A stretch of 9,727 bases of DNA from the NCBI GenBank assembly GCA_023133185.1, contig JAGLWX010000393.1, positions 1 through 9,727 of the forward strand, written 5' to 3'. Below are positions 1 to 6,153 of the stretch, one piece after another. This DNA comes from Fidelibacterota bacterium (GTDB lineage Bacteria; Fidelibacterota; UBA2242). Position 1 is the stretch's first letter. Each line of letters begins with the position of its first letter. The notes beneath the pieces are model-generated. The model saw only the letters and a program-made list of their open reading frames with translations, was not told the DNA's origin and did not search any database. The translations under genes and the position numbers were made by a program.

Positions 1-414
1 CACCCTTATTTTTTCCTTTGCAGATTCGATTTGTTCTTCATCTTCTTCGCCTTCTTTTTTCCTGATCTTAATGGTAACTCTATCATCGCCATGATGTTTG
101 ACGTCGATATCCGGCATTCTTTTTATAGTTCTGCGGATTAATCCGGAAAATCCGCCAAGTCCTATACTTTCAATATCAAATAAAACACCAAATCCCTCCA
201 GGTAAATTCCCTGTACCTGATCATCAAAATTAAAATAAATCGGACTTTCCTTGATAATTATTTCATCCAGCACTTTTTCCATAATCTCAATATCCTGTTC
301 GATTCGCTCCATCTTCTCAGCCGGCATTGCCGCAAAAAGTTGACCTGCCAGTATTATTGTTACTACTATAATAAGAATAAAAGCGACGACATAAAGGTCT
401 TTTAAATTTTTCAT
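1..414 (-). CDS. Membrane-anchored or exported protein of unknown function, third gene of the sigma/anti-sigma operon (partial, C-terminus missing)
   Basis: I do not recognise a named family. The frame is open from an ATG at 412-414 to the window edge, giving 138 residues without a stop. Residues 9-30 are strongly hydrophobic (VAFILIIVVTIILAGQLFAA) and read as a signal peptide or N-terminal membrane anchor. A helical, charged segment follows (about 34-55, rich in E, I, K), then a segment with QGIYLEGFGVLFDIES (about 68-83) that looks like a beta-rich core. The visible end (about 119-135) is very rich in Glu and Lys. The start is supported by AGGAG at 421-425, six bases upstream, overlapping the stop codon of the anti-sigma gene, so translation is probably coupled. 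Its place after the sigma and anti-sigma genes suggests an envelope-located partner or output of that signalling pair; this is inference from position only. Confidence 0.75.
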   Translation of the reverse strand, partial: MKNLKDLYVVAFILIIVVTIILAGQLFAAMPAEKMERIEQDIEIMEKVLDEIIIKESPIYFNFDDQVQGIYLEGFGVLFDIESIGLGGFSGLIRRTIKRMPDIDVKHHGDDRVTIKIRKKEGEEDEEQIESAKEKIRV

Positions 415-423
415 GTTCAGCTC

Positions 424-1089
424 CTATCTGCTTTGATTTTGCATGTTTACGTATTGGATAAGCGTACCAAGGGCTCTATCAGTACGATCTATTCTTTGTT
501 CGGTGCCATAATACATTTGTTCAACCGTATTCGACACCAGTTTTAAATCGGTTTGCCGCCTTTGATTGAAATCATTATAAAAATCTTTTAAAAGCATGGC
601 GGTTTCAATTCTATTTCGTTTGGAATACTCATCCAGAATTGCAGCGATTACCTGAAAATTTTCCTTGCGGAGATTTTCCAGGTCTGTTTGAGTCACGGTT
701 TCAGTTGCCACAGGTTGAGCTGACCGGCGGAATAAACTCGTTTCAAATGAGAATTGTCCATCCGTAATTTGTATTCGTGTATTGATAATTGATAACAGCA
801 ATAACACTGTTGCGACCGCAAGACCAAGGCGAAGACCAATCTTCCACGATTTTAACTTATTTACAATATCGGCAATGGGTGACGCCGGTTGTGTCACAAA
901 GGTCAGGTTGACATTTGGTTCAATGTCTTCCCATTTTTCAAGGGTCTGCGACGTCGCCTGCAATGCCAGAAATTTGGCACGGCATTCCTCACAACTTTTT
1001 AGATGAGAATCCAGCGAACTTCGATTTTCTTTCGATATCTCATCATAAAGAGCATCCATCATTAATAATCGATAATCATCACATTTCAT
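424..1089 (-). CDS. Transmembrane zinc-finger anti-sigma factor (zf-HC2/ZAS type)
   Basis: This probably sequesters the ECF sigma factor encoded just upstream and releases it on an envelope signal. The 221-residue protein starts with a ZAS-like domain: Cys3 and the H-x3-C-x2-C motif at His29, Cys33, Cys36 (HLKSCEEC) are the expected zinc ligands. A single membrane helix follows at about 84-104 (GLRLGLAVATVLLLLSIINT), putting the N-terminus in the cytoplasm. The rest (about 105-221) would be outside the membrane; 130-215 is highly charged and likely helical or coiled coil, with no recognised sensor domain. The ATG lies inside the end of the sigma gene (11-base overlap, different frame), with a strong GGAGG at 1099-1103 nine bases upstream, typical of translational coupling. 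Family membership is read from the motif and topology; the partner assignment comes from gene order. Confidence 0.87.
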   Translation of the reverse strand: MKCDDYRLLMMDALYDEISKENRSSLDSHLKSCEECRAKFLALQATSQTLEKWEDIEPNVNLTFVTQPASPIADIVNKLKSWKIGLRLGLAVATVLLLLSIINTRIQITDGQFSFETSLFRRSAQPVATETVTQTDLENLRKENFQVIAAILDEYSKRNRIETAMLLKDFYNDFNQRRQTDLKLVSNTVEQMYYGTEQRIDRTDRALGTLIQYVNMQNQSR

Positions 1090-1678
1090 AGCCTAAATCC
1101 TCCCGGTCAACGCCCCACTTATTCAGCACTTTCTGCAGGGCTTCCAGACCGTAATACATTCGTGATTTTATTGTATTCAACGGCGTTTTTAAAATTTCCG
1201 CAATCTCCGTGAACTTCAACCCATGGTACTGTTTCATAATAATTACCACTCGCTGTTCCTCCGGAATCGACATCAACGCCTTCTGTAATAATTTAGCAAG
1301 GTCTTCCCGGTAAACATGTCTGGTAGGGTCCTGACTATGATCGGCGATGACTACCTTGTTCTCATTTCCATCGGAATCATCATAATCCCGGACTTCGCTG
1401 ATAGAGTAAGTGGGATATTTGCGTTTTTTCAGTTCATCCCGGCAGAGATTAAGTGCAATTTGATACAGCCACGTAGAAAACCGCGCATGGTTCTTCAATT
1501 TTCCCAGACTTTTAAAAACGCGAATAAAGCAACACTGCATGACATCCTTCGCCTGATCATGATCACCGATATAACGGAGAATGAAATTGAAGATCGGCTT
1601 CTCCCAGCGCCAGACCAGTGTGTTGAAGGCTGAAACGTTGCCTGAGTTAAATTCTCGGATTAAAAATTCGTCATTCAT
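1079..1678 (-). CDS. ECF-type RNA polymerase sigma factor (sigma-70 family)
   Basis: A 199-residue sigma factor with the two-domain ECF layout. Region 2 spans about 18-86 and includes the DQAKDVMQCCFIRVFKSL stretch and the FSTWLYQIALNLCRDELKKRK promoter-melting/-10 recognition part. A poorly conserved acidic linker follows (about 92-125, rich in Asp and Ser). Region 4 lies at about 128-185 with a helix-turn-helix (LKFTEIAEILKTPLNTIKSRM, in part) for -35 recognition. No extra domains are present and the length is normal for ECF factors. No convincing Shine-Dalgarno precedes the ATG at 1676-1678. A consensus-like promoter lies upstream at 1742-1770. The next gene, overlapping by 11 bases, is its probable anti-sigma factor. 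The regulon cannot be read from this window; the divergent secreted hydrolase is a possible target but no ECF-type promoter motif is evident to me there. Confidence 0.92.
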   Translation of the reverse strand: MNDEFLIREFNSGNVSAFNTLVWRWEKPIFNFILRYIGDHDQAKDVMQCCFIRVFKSLGKLKNHARFSTWLYQIALNLCRDELKKRKYPTYSISEVRDYDDSDGNENKVVIADHSQDPTRHVYREDLAKLLQKALMSIPEEQRVVIIMKQYHGLKFTEIAEILKTPLNTIKSRMYYGLEALQKVLNKWGVDREDLGYEM

Positions 1679-1741
1679 AACACTTAGACTGCAATTATGT
1701 AAAAAAAGTTTTGAATATTGAATATTATTTTCATTTTGTAG

Positions 1742-1770
1742 ATTATAGGTGAACTTTTCGATATTTGCAA
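1742..1770 (-). promoter_or_regulatory. Sigma-70-type promoter for the sigma/anti-sigma operon
   Basis: On the minus strand a -35 element TTGCAA (1765-1770) is followed, after exactly 17 bases, by a perfect -10 TATAAT (1742-1747). Transcription would start near 1735, leaving a leader of about 57 bases before the sigma gene ATG at 1678. The housekeeping-type consensus suggests that basal expression of the operon does not depend on the ECF factor itself. The -35 word is its own reverse complement, but on the plus strand the -10 at matching spacing is poor (TACATG). Confidence 0.6.
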
Positions 1771-1815
1771 AATAATTTATACCTGTTTACATGACACTAT
1801 TAAACCTGACTTAAA

Positions 1816-4284
1816 ATGCTGCTACGTTCTCTAATTAAACAAACCATTATCCTCATTCTCTTCAGTGTGCTGTTAATTGCACAGCTGAAATACGAACCAA
1901 ATTATAAAAGTATTCACCGGGAGGAGCTGGAATTCTACCGCAATTTTCCTTCGGAACCTGACACTTCAATCGCATACGATCTTGTTCCGGCGCTTCGCAA
2001 ATACATTACTGCTGAACTTTCACACGAGGTTTTTGGGTATCTGCCTTACTGGAAATATTCTTCTTACGGCGCTTTAAATTACAACCTGCTTACTACGATT
2101 GCATATTTCAGCGCCGAAGTCAGCTCTACCGGATCAATAACTAATGTTCACAACTGGCCGGCAAGTTCGCTGGTTTCAAAAGCTCACCAAAATGGCGTGC
2201 GTGTAGTGCTGGTCGCCACGCTATTTGATAGAGACGGATTATCGACACTATTAGGAAGTTCAAGTAATCGAACCCGATGCGTCAACAATTTATTGAATGA
2301 AGTTTTACGTGGAAACGGCGATGGCGTCAACATTGATTTCGAAGGCGTGCCGTCATCACAACGGACGAATCTCGTAAAATTCATGCAGGAGCTGGCGGAC
2401 TCATTTCGAACACATATCCCGGATGCTCATATTTCCATGGCGTCGCCTGCTGTTGACTGGAGCAGCGCCTGGGATTATAAAGCGCTGGCGAATATTTGCG
2501 ACGTTCTGTTTATCATGGGATACAATTATTACTGGTCAGGTTCAAGTACAACGGGACCGGTTGCCCCTCTGACCGGTGGATACTATAATATTCAATATAC
2601 AGTGAATGACTACCTGAATAAAACAAGTCATAACAGTGCTAAAATCATTCTCGGTCTGCCCTATTACGGCATCGAATGGCCGGCAGAGTCAAGCAGCGCC
2701 GGCGCCTCAACAACCGGAAGCGGCAGGTCAAAGTTCTATGCTACAGCAGAATCAAATGCACTATATTACGGCAAATTATGGCATTCCGATTCCCAGACTC
2801 CCTGGTACAGGTATCAAAGCGGCGGCTGGCATCAATGCTGGTATGACGACAGTCTGAGTCTCGCTCTGAAGTATGAATATGCAAAAACCAAAAACCTGCA
2901 GGGCATCGGTATGTGGGCATTGGCGTATGACGGATCGAGACCGGAACTCTGGGGCGCCCTGGCGGATGCGTTTGGCGGATCAGGTTCAGTTACTCCGCCG
3001 GCTCAACCGGAAGGACTGGTCGTCAGAAATCTTGGAAACGGAGATATCGAAGTTCATGTTGATCCGGTTATCGACGCCCAGGAATTTGCGTTCTATATTT
3101 CGGAAAACGGAACAGATTTTTCGCTTTACCGGCAGGATAACGCCAATGAAATTGTACTGTATGATCCAGAACCCAATCAGGTCTATTATTTTAAAGTAAA
3201 AGCAATAAATGACGCCGGTGAAAGTTCATTCACGGAAGTGGGAGCTGCTATTCCTACCATCACAGAAGTCTCGATCCTCATTGTTAATGGTTTTGACCGG
3301 ACCAGCGGAACCGTAAATACTTTCGATTTTGTCAGGCAGCACGGCAACGCTATCGCACAAACCAGAAATGCGTTTGACTTTGCTTCCAATGAAGCGATTA
3401 TCAGGGGAACTGTTGACCTGGGAAATTATAAAATGGTGGACTGGATTCTGGGTGAGGAAGGAACAAGCACTAGCTCTTTCGATACCCTTGAGCAAAACCT
3501 GGTCGCCGAATATCTCGAAAATGGCGGACAACTATTCGTATCCGGATCGGAAATCGGCTATGATCTGATGGGTAGTACCGCTTCAATAGAAGACAAAGAT
3601 TTTTTTCGAACTTACCTGAAAGCCGACTATATCAAGGACAGAGTATCCAGCTATCGGGTTCAGGCGAAAGAAATGTCGATTTTCGCCGGTGTTGAACCAA
3701 TCCGCTTTGACGACGGCGCTCATGGAACGTATAATGTGGATTATCCCGATGGTATTAAACCCCTGAATGGCGCTGAAGTAGCACTCTATTATCGTGATGA
3801 AAATTACGATACTGAAGGTTGTGCCGGGATCATCTATGAAGGATCTTTCGGAGAAAGTGGTAAGGATGGCAAGCTTGTCTATTGCGGATTTCCGTTCGAA
3901 ACCGTATATCCTGACAGCACCAGAAACCTTCTAATGAACAGAATCATCACTTTCTTTGATCTGTCATTTGCAGCTGAAACAAGCTGGGTTGTGGCTGATC
4001 GATTTAAAATTCTACGGAATTATCCCAATCCGGGCAAACCTTATACAACTTTCCCAATGCAACTGGACAGTAGCAATACTTCACCGAAAATCAATATCCG
4101 TATCTTTAACCTGCTTGGTCAGGAAGTTTACAAAGAGGAAATCTCGATAATGCTTGAAAATCCGCAACTGTTCATCTGGAATGGATACACGAAGAATGAC
4201 GAATTAGCGTCGTCAGGCGTTTATTTTATTCGGGCAAATCACGGTCGTCAGTCGGACCGGCGAAAGTTTTCGATAATTCACTAA
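1816..4284 (+). CDS. Secreted GH18-family glycoside hydrolase with FN3, GATase-like and T9SS sorting domains
   Basis: An exported glycan hydrolase of 822 residues, acting at or outside the cell surface. Residues 1-23 are a signal peptide (MLLRSLIKQTIILILFSVLL...). The GH18 barrel spans about 70-388. The active-site motif is D169-G-V-N-I-D174-F-E176, with Glu176 as the expected acid; Asn172 replaces the first Asp of the usual DxDxE core, as is common in the YaaH/SleL-like spore-cortex and peptidoglycan branch. MGYNYYW (234-240) and GMWALAYD (365-372) fit later barrel strands. An FN3 domain follows (about 395-480). Residues 484-715 look like a class-I glutamine-amidotransferase-like fold (VSILIVNGFD; GGQLFVSGSEIG) without an evident catalytic Cys. 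The tail 731-822 (LRNYPNPGKP, FNLLGQEVY, LASSGVYFIRA) is a type A T9SS sorting domain. Substrate may be chitin-like or peptidoglycan-like; the sequence does not decide. No Shine-Dalgarno is seen; this is the only Met before residue 190, so the start is fixed. Confidence 0.88.
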   Translation: MLLRSLIKQTIILILFSVLLIAQLKYEPNYKSIHREELEFYRNFPSEPDTSIAYDLVPALRKYITAELSHEVFGYLPYWKYSSYGALNYNLLTTIAYFSAEVSSTGSITNVHNWPASSLVSKAHQNGVRVVLVATLFDRDGLSTLLGSSSNRTRCVNNLLNEVLRGNGDGVNIDFEGVPSSQRTNLVKFMQELADSFRTHIPDAHISMASPAVDWSSAWDYKALANICDVLFIMGYNYYWSGSSTTGPVAPLTGGYYNIQYTVNDYLNKTSHNSAKIILGLPYYGIEWPAESSSAGASTTGSGRSKFYATAESNALYYGKLWHSDSQTPWYRYQSGGWHQCWYDDSLSLALKYEYAKTKNLQGIGMWALAYDGSRPELWGALADAFGGSGSVTPPAQPEGLVVRNLGNGDIEVHVDPVIDAQEFAFYISENGTDFSLYRQDNANEIVLYDPEPNQVYYFKVKAINDAGESSFTEVGAAIPTITEVSILIVNGFDRTSGTVNTFDFVRQHGNAIAQTRNAFDFASNEAIIRGTVDLGNYKMVDWILGEEGTSTSSFDTLEQNLVAEYLENGGQLFVSGSEIGYDLMGSTASIEDKDFFRTYLKADYIKDRVSSYRVQAKEMSIFAGVEPIRFDDGAHGTYNVDYPDGIKPLNGAEVALYYRDENYDTEGCAGIIYEGSFGESGKDGKLVYCGFPFETVYPDSTRNLLMNRIITFFDLSFAAETSWVVADRFKILRNYPNPGKPYTTFPMQLDSSNTSPKINIRIFNLLGQEVYKEEISIMLENPQLFIWNGYTKNDELASSGVYFIRANHGRQSDRRKFSIIH

Positions 4285-4292
4285 TACAACTT

Positions 4293-4348
4293 GTGATCGG
4301 TAACCGGTAATCAGTGATCAGTAATCAGTAACCGGTGATCGGTAATCA
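4293..4348 (+). repeat. Array of eight 7-base tandem repeats (GTRAYCR), left flank of the S23-like gene
   Basis: Eight contiguous heptamers without gaps: GTGATCG, GTAACCG, GTAATCA, GTGATCA, GTAATCA, GTAACCG, GTGATCG, GTAATCA. The array starts 8 bases after the GH18 stop and ends 16 bases before the next ATG. Variation is confined to positions 3 (R), 5 (Y) and 7 (R). Junctions create short palindromes (ACCGGT twice, TGATCA). A matching array in the opposite orientation lies just after the S23-like gene. Confidence 0.9.
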
Positions 4349-4364
4349 TTTATAAAAAAGGAAG

Positions 4365-4745
4365 ATGAAAATGCATGTGAACAGTTTTAAAGATTTAGAC
4401 GTTTATAAATTGTCTCGTCAGGTATCGTTGCAAATATTTGAGACATCCAGACAATTTCCGAAAGAAGAAATGTATTCTCTAATTGATCAAATCAGACGTT
4501 CATCACGTTCGGTTGGTGCACAAATTGCCGAAGCCTGGGCAAAACGTCGATATAAAAAACATTTTATCAGCAAAATAACCGATGCCGATGGAGAGCAGCA
4601 AGAAACGCAGCATTGGATTGAAACTGCTATGGATTGTGGATATATAACTTCCGAAAGTGGCAATAAATGGTTGAAAAGTTATAATTCAATCGGACGTATG
4701 CTCAATTCAATGATTACCAAAGCGGACAGTTTCTACTCAAAATAA
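4365..4745 (+). CDS. Four-helix-bundle protein of the 23S rRNA intervening-sequence (S23) family
   Basis: A 126-residue protein matching the family first seen as ORFs inside 23S rRNA intervening sequences and structurally related to the Avd accessory proteins of diversity-generating retroelements. Family signatures: FKDLDVYKLSRQVSLQIF (8-25), FPKEEMYSLIDQIRRSSRSV (31-50), AQIAEAWAKRRYKKHF (52-67) and the E-x3-W-x2-A pattern (80-88). Four helices and a basic face (RRSSRS; KRRYKK) suggest nucleic-acid contact; the exact role of the family is not established. The AGGAAG at 4359-4364 touches the ATG at 4365 but sits six bases before a second in-frame ATG at 4371, so the real start is probably 4371 (124 residues, MHVNSFKDLD...). 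No rRNA is present around it. Inverted heptamer arrays flank it on both sides, suggesting that gene and repeats form one unit. Confidence 0.85.
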   Translation: MKMHVNSFKDLDVYKLSRQVSLQIFETSRQFPKEEMYSLIDQIRRSSRSVGAQIAEAWAKRRYKKHFISKITDADGEQQETQHWIETAMDCGYITSESGNKWLKSYNSIGRMLNSMITKADSFYSK

Positions 4746-4756
4746 TATCTCTTCAC

Positions 4757-4777
4757 CGATAACCGATAACCGATTAC
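4757..4777 (-). repeat. Three 7-base repeats in inverted orientation, right flank of the S23-like gene
   Basis: On the plus strand CGATAAC, CGATAAC, CGATTAC; read on the minus strand this is GTAATCG, GTTATCG, GTTATCG, the same heptamer register as the left array at 4293-4348. A degenerate fourth copy may precede it (TCTTCAC at 4750-4756). A transcript covering both arrays could pair them: for example 4334-4348 against the right array gives about 12 Watson-Crick pairs in 15 plus one G-U, placing the S23-like gene in the loop. Confidence 0.82.
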
Positions 4778-4782
4778 CATCC

Positions 4783-4804
4783 CCAATATCACCCAAATAT
4801 CACC
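4783..4804. repeat. 11-base tandem duplication across the dehydrogenase stop codon
   Basis: CCAATATCACC (4783-4793) is followed directly by CAAATATCACC (4794-4804), identical at 10 of 11 positions. The stop codon of the convergent dehydrogenase (4789-4791) falls within the first copy and its last codons within the second. This looks like a small slippage duplication next to the heptamer array. Confidence 0.6.
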
Positions 4805-5643
4805 TTCTTCACCAGCCACTCATTTAATCTCCACGGGAAAAAACGTCGGAAATAATAGCGAAGTCCGGCAGTTGGACCAATGACATTTCGGAACGGTGGA
4901 TTTTTCGCAACGATCAGAGATTCGATTAATTTAGCGATTTCGTTCGGATCACTTTTCAAGGTTTCGTTCCGTGCCAGGTATTTTTTATACAATTTTTGCG
5001 TGTATTCGTAGTTCGGACTTTCGGGATCCATTGCCTTTTCAGCAAAACGGGTATTCGTGGTAAACACTTCAGTCGGATAGGGACCCGGTTCAATCAATAA
5101 CACTTGAAATCCGAACAGAGACAGTTCCTGTCGCAGGCTTTCCGAAAATCCTTCCAGCGCCCATTTACTGGTGTTATAAGCGCCCATGCCCGGTGTTGCC
5201 GTTAATCCCGCCACACTGGAAATATTAATGATTTTAGCAGATGAACTTTTCCGCAATAACGGCAGCGACAGACGGATCATATTCAGCACACCAAAAAAAT
5301 TCGTCTCCATCTGATCCCGGTATTCCTTATCACTCAGATCTTCAAAAAAACCGCCGATCCCATAGCCGGCATTATTAACCAAAACATCCAGATGCCCATA
5401 TTTTCCAGAAATGTCCTTTAGACATGCCTCAATGGATTTTATATCTGTTACGTCCAGCTGATAAACTGTCAATGATAACTTATGGCGTTCAATCGCCTCA
5501 TCAAGCGCTCCCCGTTTGGCAAGATTACGCATTGTGGCAACGACTTCATATCCTCTCTGCGCCAGATGGATTGACGACAATAATCCGAAGCCGCTGGAAC
5601 AGCCGGTAATTAAGACGACTTTTTTCTGTTTTTCAGATTTCAT
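4789..5643 (-). CDS. Short-chain dehydrogenase/reductase (classical SDR, NAD(P)-dependent)
   Basis: A cytoplasmic oxidoreductase of 284 residues with a complete classical SDR motif set: the glycine-rich nucleotide loop TGCSSGFG (13-20), the DVTD acidic site (64-67), NNAGYG (90-95), Asn114 in NFFG, catalytic Ser143 (NISSVAG), Tyr156 and Lys160 (YNTSK), and EPGPYPTEVF (185-194) after the active site. Arg39 in the TMRN segment after strand 2 hints at NADP preference. The C-terminal extension (about 215-284, ending in a basic aromatic stretch RYYFRRFFPWR) resembles the 17-beta-hydroxysteroid/retinol-dehydrogenase-like branch, but the substrate cannot be named. The start is an ATG preceded by a weak GGGG (5648-5651). 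It is convergent with the S23-like gene and has no operon partner here. Confidence 0.9.
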   Translation of the reverse strand: MKSEKQKKVVLITGCSSGFGLLSSIHLAQRGYEVVATMRNLAKRGALDEAIERHKLSLTVYQLDVTDIKSIEACLKDISGKYGHLDVLVNNAGYGIGGFFEDLSDKEYRDQMETNFFGVLNMIRLSLPLLRKSSSAKIINISSVAGLTATPGMGAYNTSKWALEGFSESLRQELSLFGFQVLLIEPGPYPTEVFTTNTRFAEKAMDPESPNYEYTQKLYKKYLARNETLKSDPNEIAKLIESLIVAKNPPFRNVIGPTAGLRYYFRRFFPWRLNEWLVKKVIFG

Positions 5644-5710
5644 ACTACCCCAAATATTTTAGAAGATTTCGATTAAAAACGTAAAGTTAAAATCGCTCAT
5701 TTATTTTAGT

Positions 5711-5750
5711 CCGGAAAATTCATATTTCCAAGCAGCATATGAACTTCCGG
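5711..5750. repeat. 40-base two-part hairpin
   Basis: CCGGAA (5711-5716) pairs with TTCCGG (5745-5750), and inside it TTCATAT (5719-5725) pairs with ATATGAA (5737-5743), separated by a small AA/C internal loop and closed by an 11-base loop. Thirteen base pairs in all. There is no T-run after it on either side, so it is not an obvious terminator. It lies 68 bases upstream of the dehydrogenase start. Confidence 0.65.
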
Positions 5751-5880
5751 CACATATACTGTTGTCATGTCAAGCCTTTATTGTCAGGTAAATATCAGCA
5801 TGAGATTAACATCGCAATTTATTATCTCAAAAAGATGTCTTCGATACAATGTCATTATGTTAAGAAAGTAAACAATCAAG

Positions 5881-5937
5881 CCGACTAAAGTCGGATAAAG
5901 CGTATTATTTTCACAACCCACCGAATAAATTCGGTGG
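5881..5937 (+). repeat. REP-like hairpin pair, unit 1
   Basis: First hairpin CCGACTAAAGTCGG (5881-5894), 6-bp perfect stem with AA loop. Second hairpin CCACCGAATAAATTCGGTGG (5918-5937), 9-bp perfect stem, again with AA loop. Their centres are 40 bases apart, joined by an AT-rich spacer containing ATTATTTTC. A near mirror copy of this arrangement lies at 5978-6036. Confidence 0.65.
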
Positions 5938-5977
5938 TTAATGTTTTAACCTAGATGATTACTCAAGCAAATTGTAA

Positions 5978-6036
5978 CCATTCACTTTAGTGAACGGAAA
6001 ATAAATCACTCTCATTACTTTTCCGATTTTAGTCGG
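5978..6036 (-). repeat. REP-like hairpin pair, unit 2 (inverted relative to unit 1)
   Basis: Hairpin CCATTCACTTTAGTGAACGG (5978-5997) has a 6-bp stem, TT loop, one A/C mismatch and two more outer pairs. Hairpin CCGATTTTAGTCGG (6023-6036) has a TT loop and one G-T pair. Read on the minus strand the latter is CCGACTAAAATCGG, one base different from the first hairpin of unit 1, and all four hairpins then have AA loops. Hairpin centres are 42 bases apart, against 40 in unit 1, so the two units form an inverted pair. Confidence 0.6.
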
Positions 6037-6045
6037 TCTTATTAA

Positions 6046-6063
6046 CGGAAATTACATCTTCCG
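6046..6063. repeat. Small inverted repeat
   Basis: CGGAA (6046-6050) and TTCCG (6059-6063) around an 8-base loop. Weak by itself; listed because it sits between the REP-like pair and the strong hairpin that follows. Confidence 0.3.
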
Positions 6064-6067
6064 CTAA

Positions 6068-6138
6068 CATTCCCAAGCTGGGGCTTGGGAATGAGTAAGT
6101 TATTCTTACTCTCGTTCCGCGGCTCCTTCTACGGAATG
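6068..6138. repeat. Cluster of three hairpins including an 11-bp perfect stem
   Basis: CATTCCCAAGC (6068-6078) pairs perfectly with GCTTGGGAATG (6083-6093) around a TGGG loop. It abuts GAGTAAG/CTTACTC (6093-6099 with 6105-6111, loop TTATT), followed by CGTTCCG/CGGAATG (6113-6119 with 6132-6138, one G-T pair, 12-base loop). The first stem resembles palindromic intergenic repeats common in several environmental bacterial genomes, by my recollection and not by a search. No T-tract follows on either strand. Confidence 0.6.
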
Positions 6139-6153
6139 GCAAGTGTCGTTTTC

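Noticed and set aside
782..1006. Plus-strand reading frame inside the anti-sigma gene
   Set aside because: Antisense to a clear zinc-finger/transmembrane protein; no recognisable features.
1765..1793. Plus-strand promoter for the GH18 gene using TTGCAA with 17-base spacing
   Set aside because: The resulting -10 (TACATG) matches only half of the consensus; the true promoter is not clear.
3226..3531. Minus-strand reading frame inside the GH18 gene
   Set aside because: Antisense shadow of the FN3/GATase-like coding region, with no motif or ribosome binding site.
4293..4348. CRISPR-like array
   Set aside because: Repeats are 7 bases, contiguous and without spacers; no cas genes are nearby.
4365..4745. 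Accessory gene of a diversity-generating retroelement
   Set aside because: No reverse transcriptase, template repeat or variable repeat is seen in the window; only distant structural kinship with Avd remains.
5656..5685. Promoter for the dehydrogenase (TTTACG, 18 bases, TAAAAT on the minus strand)
   Set aside because: The -10 would lie 12 bases from the ATG, leaving almost no leader; the match is also moderate and expected by chance in AT-rich DNA.
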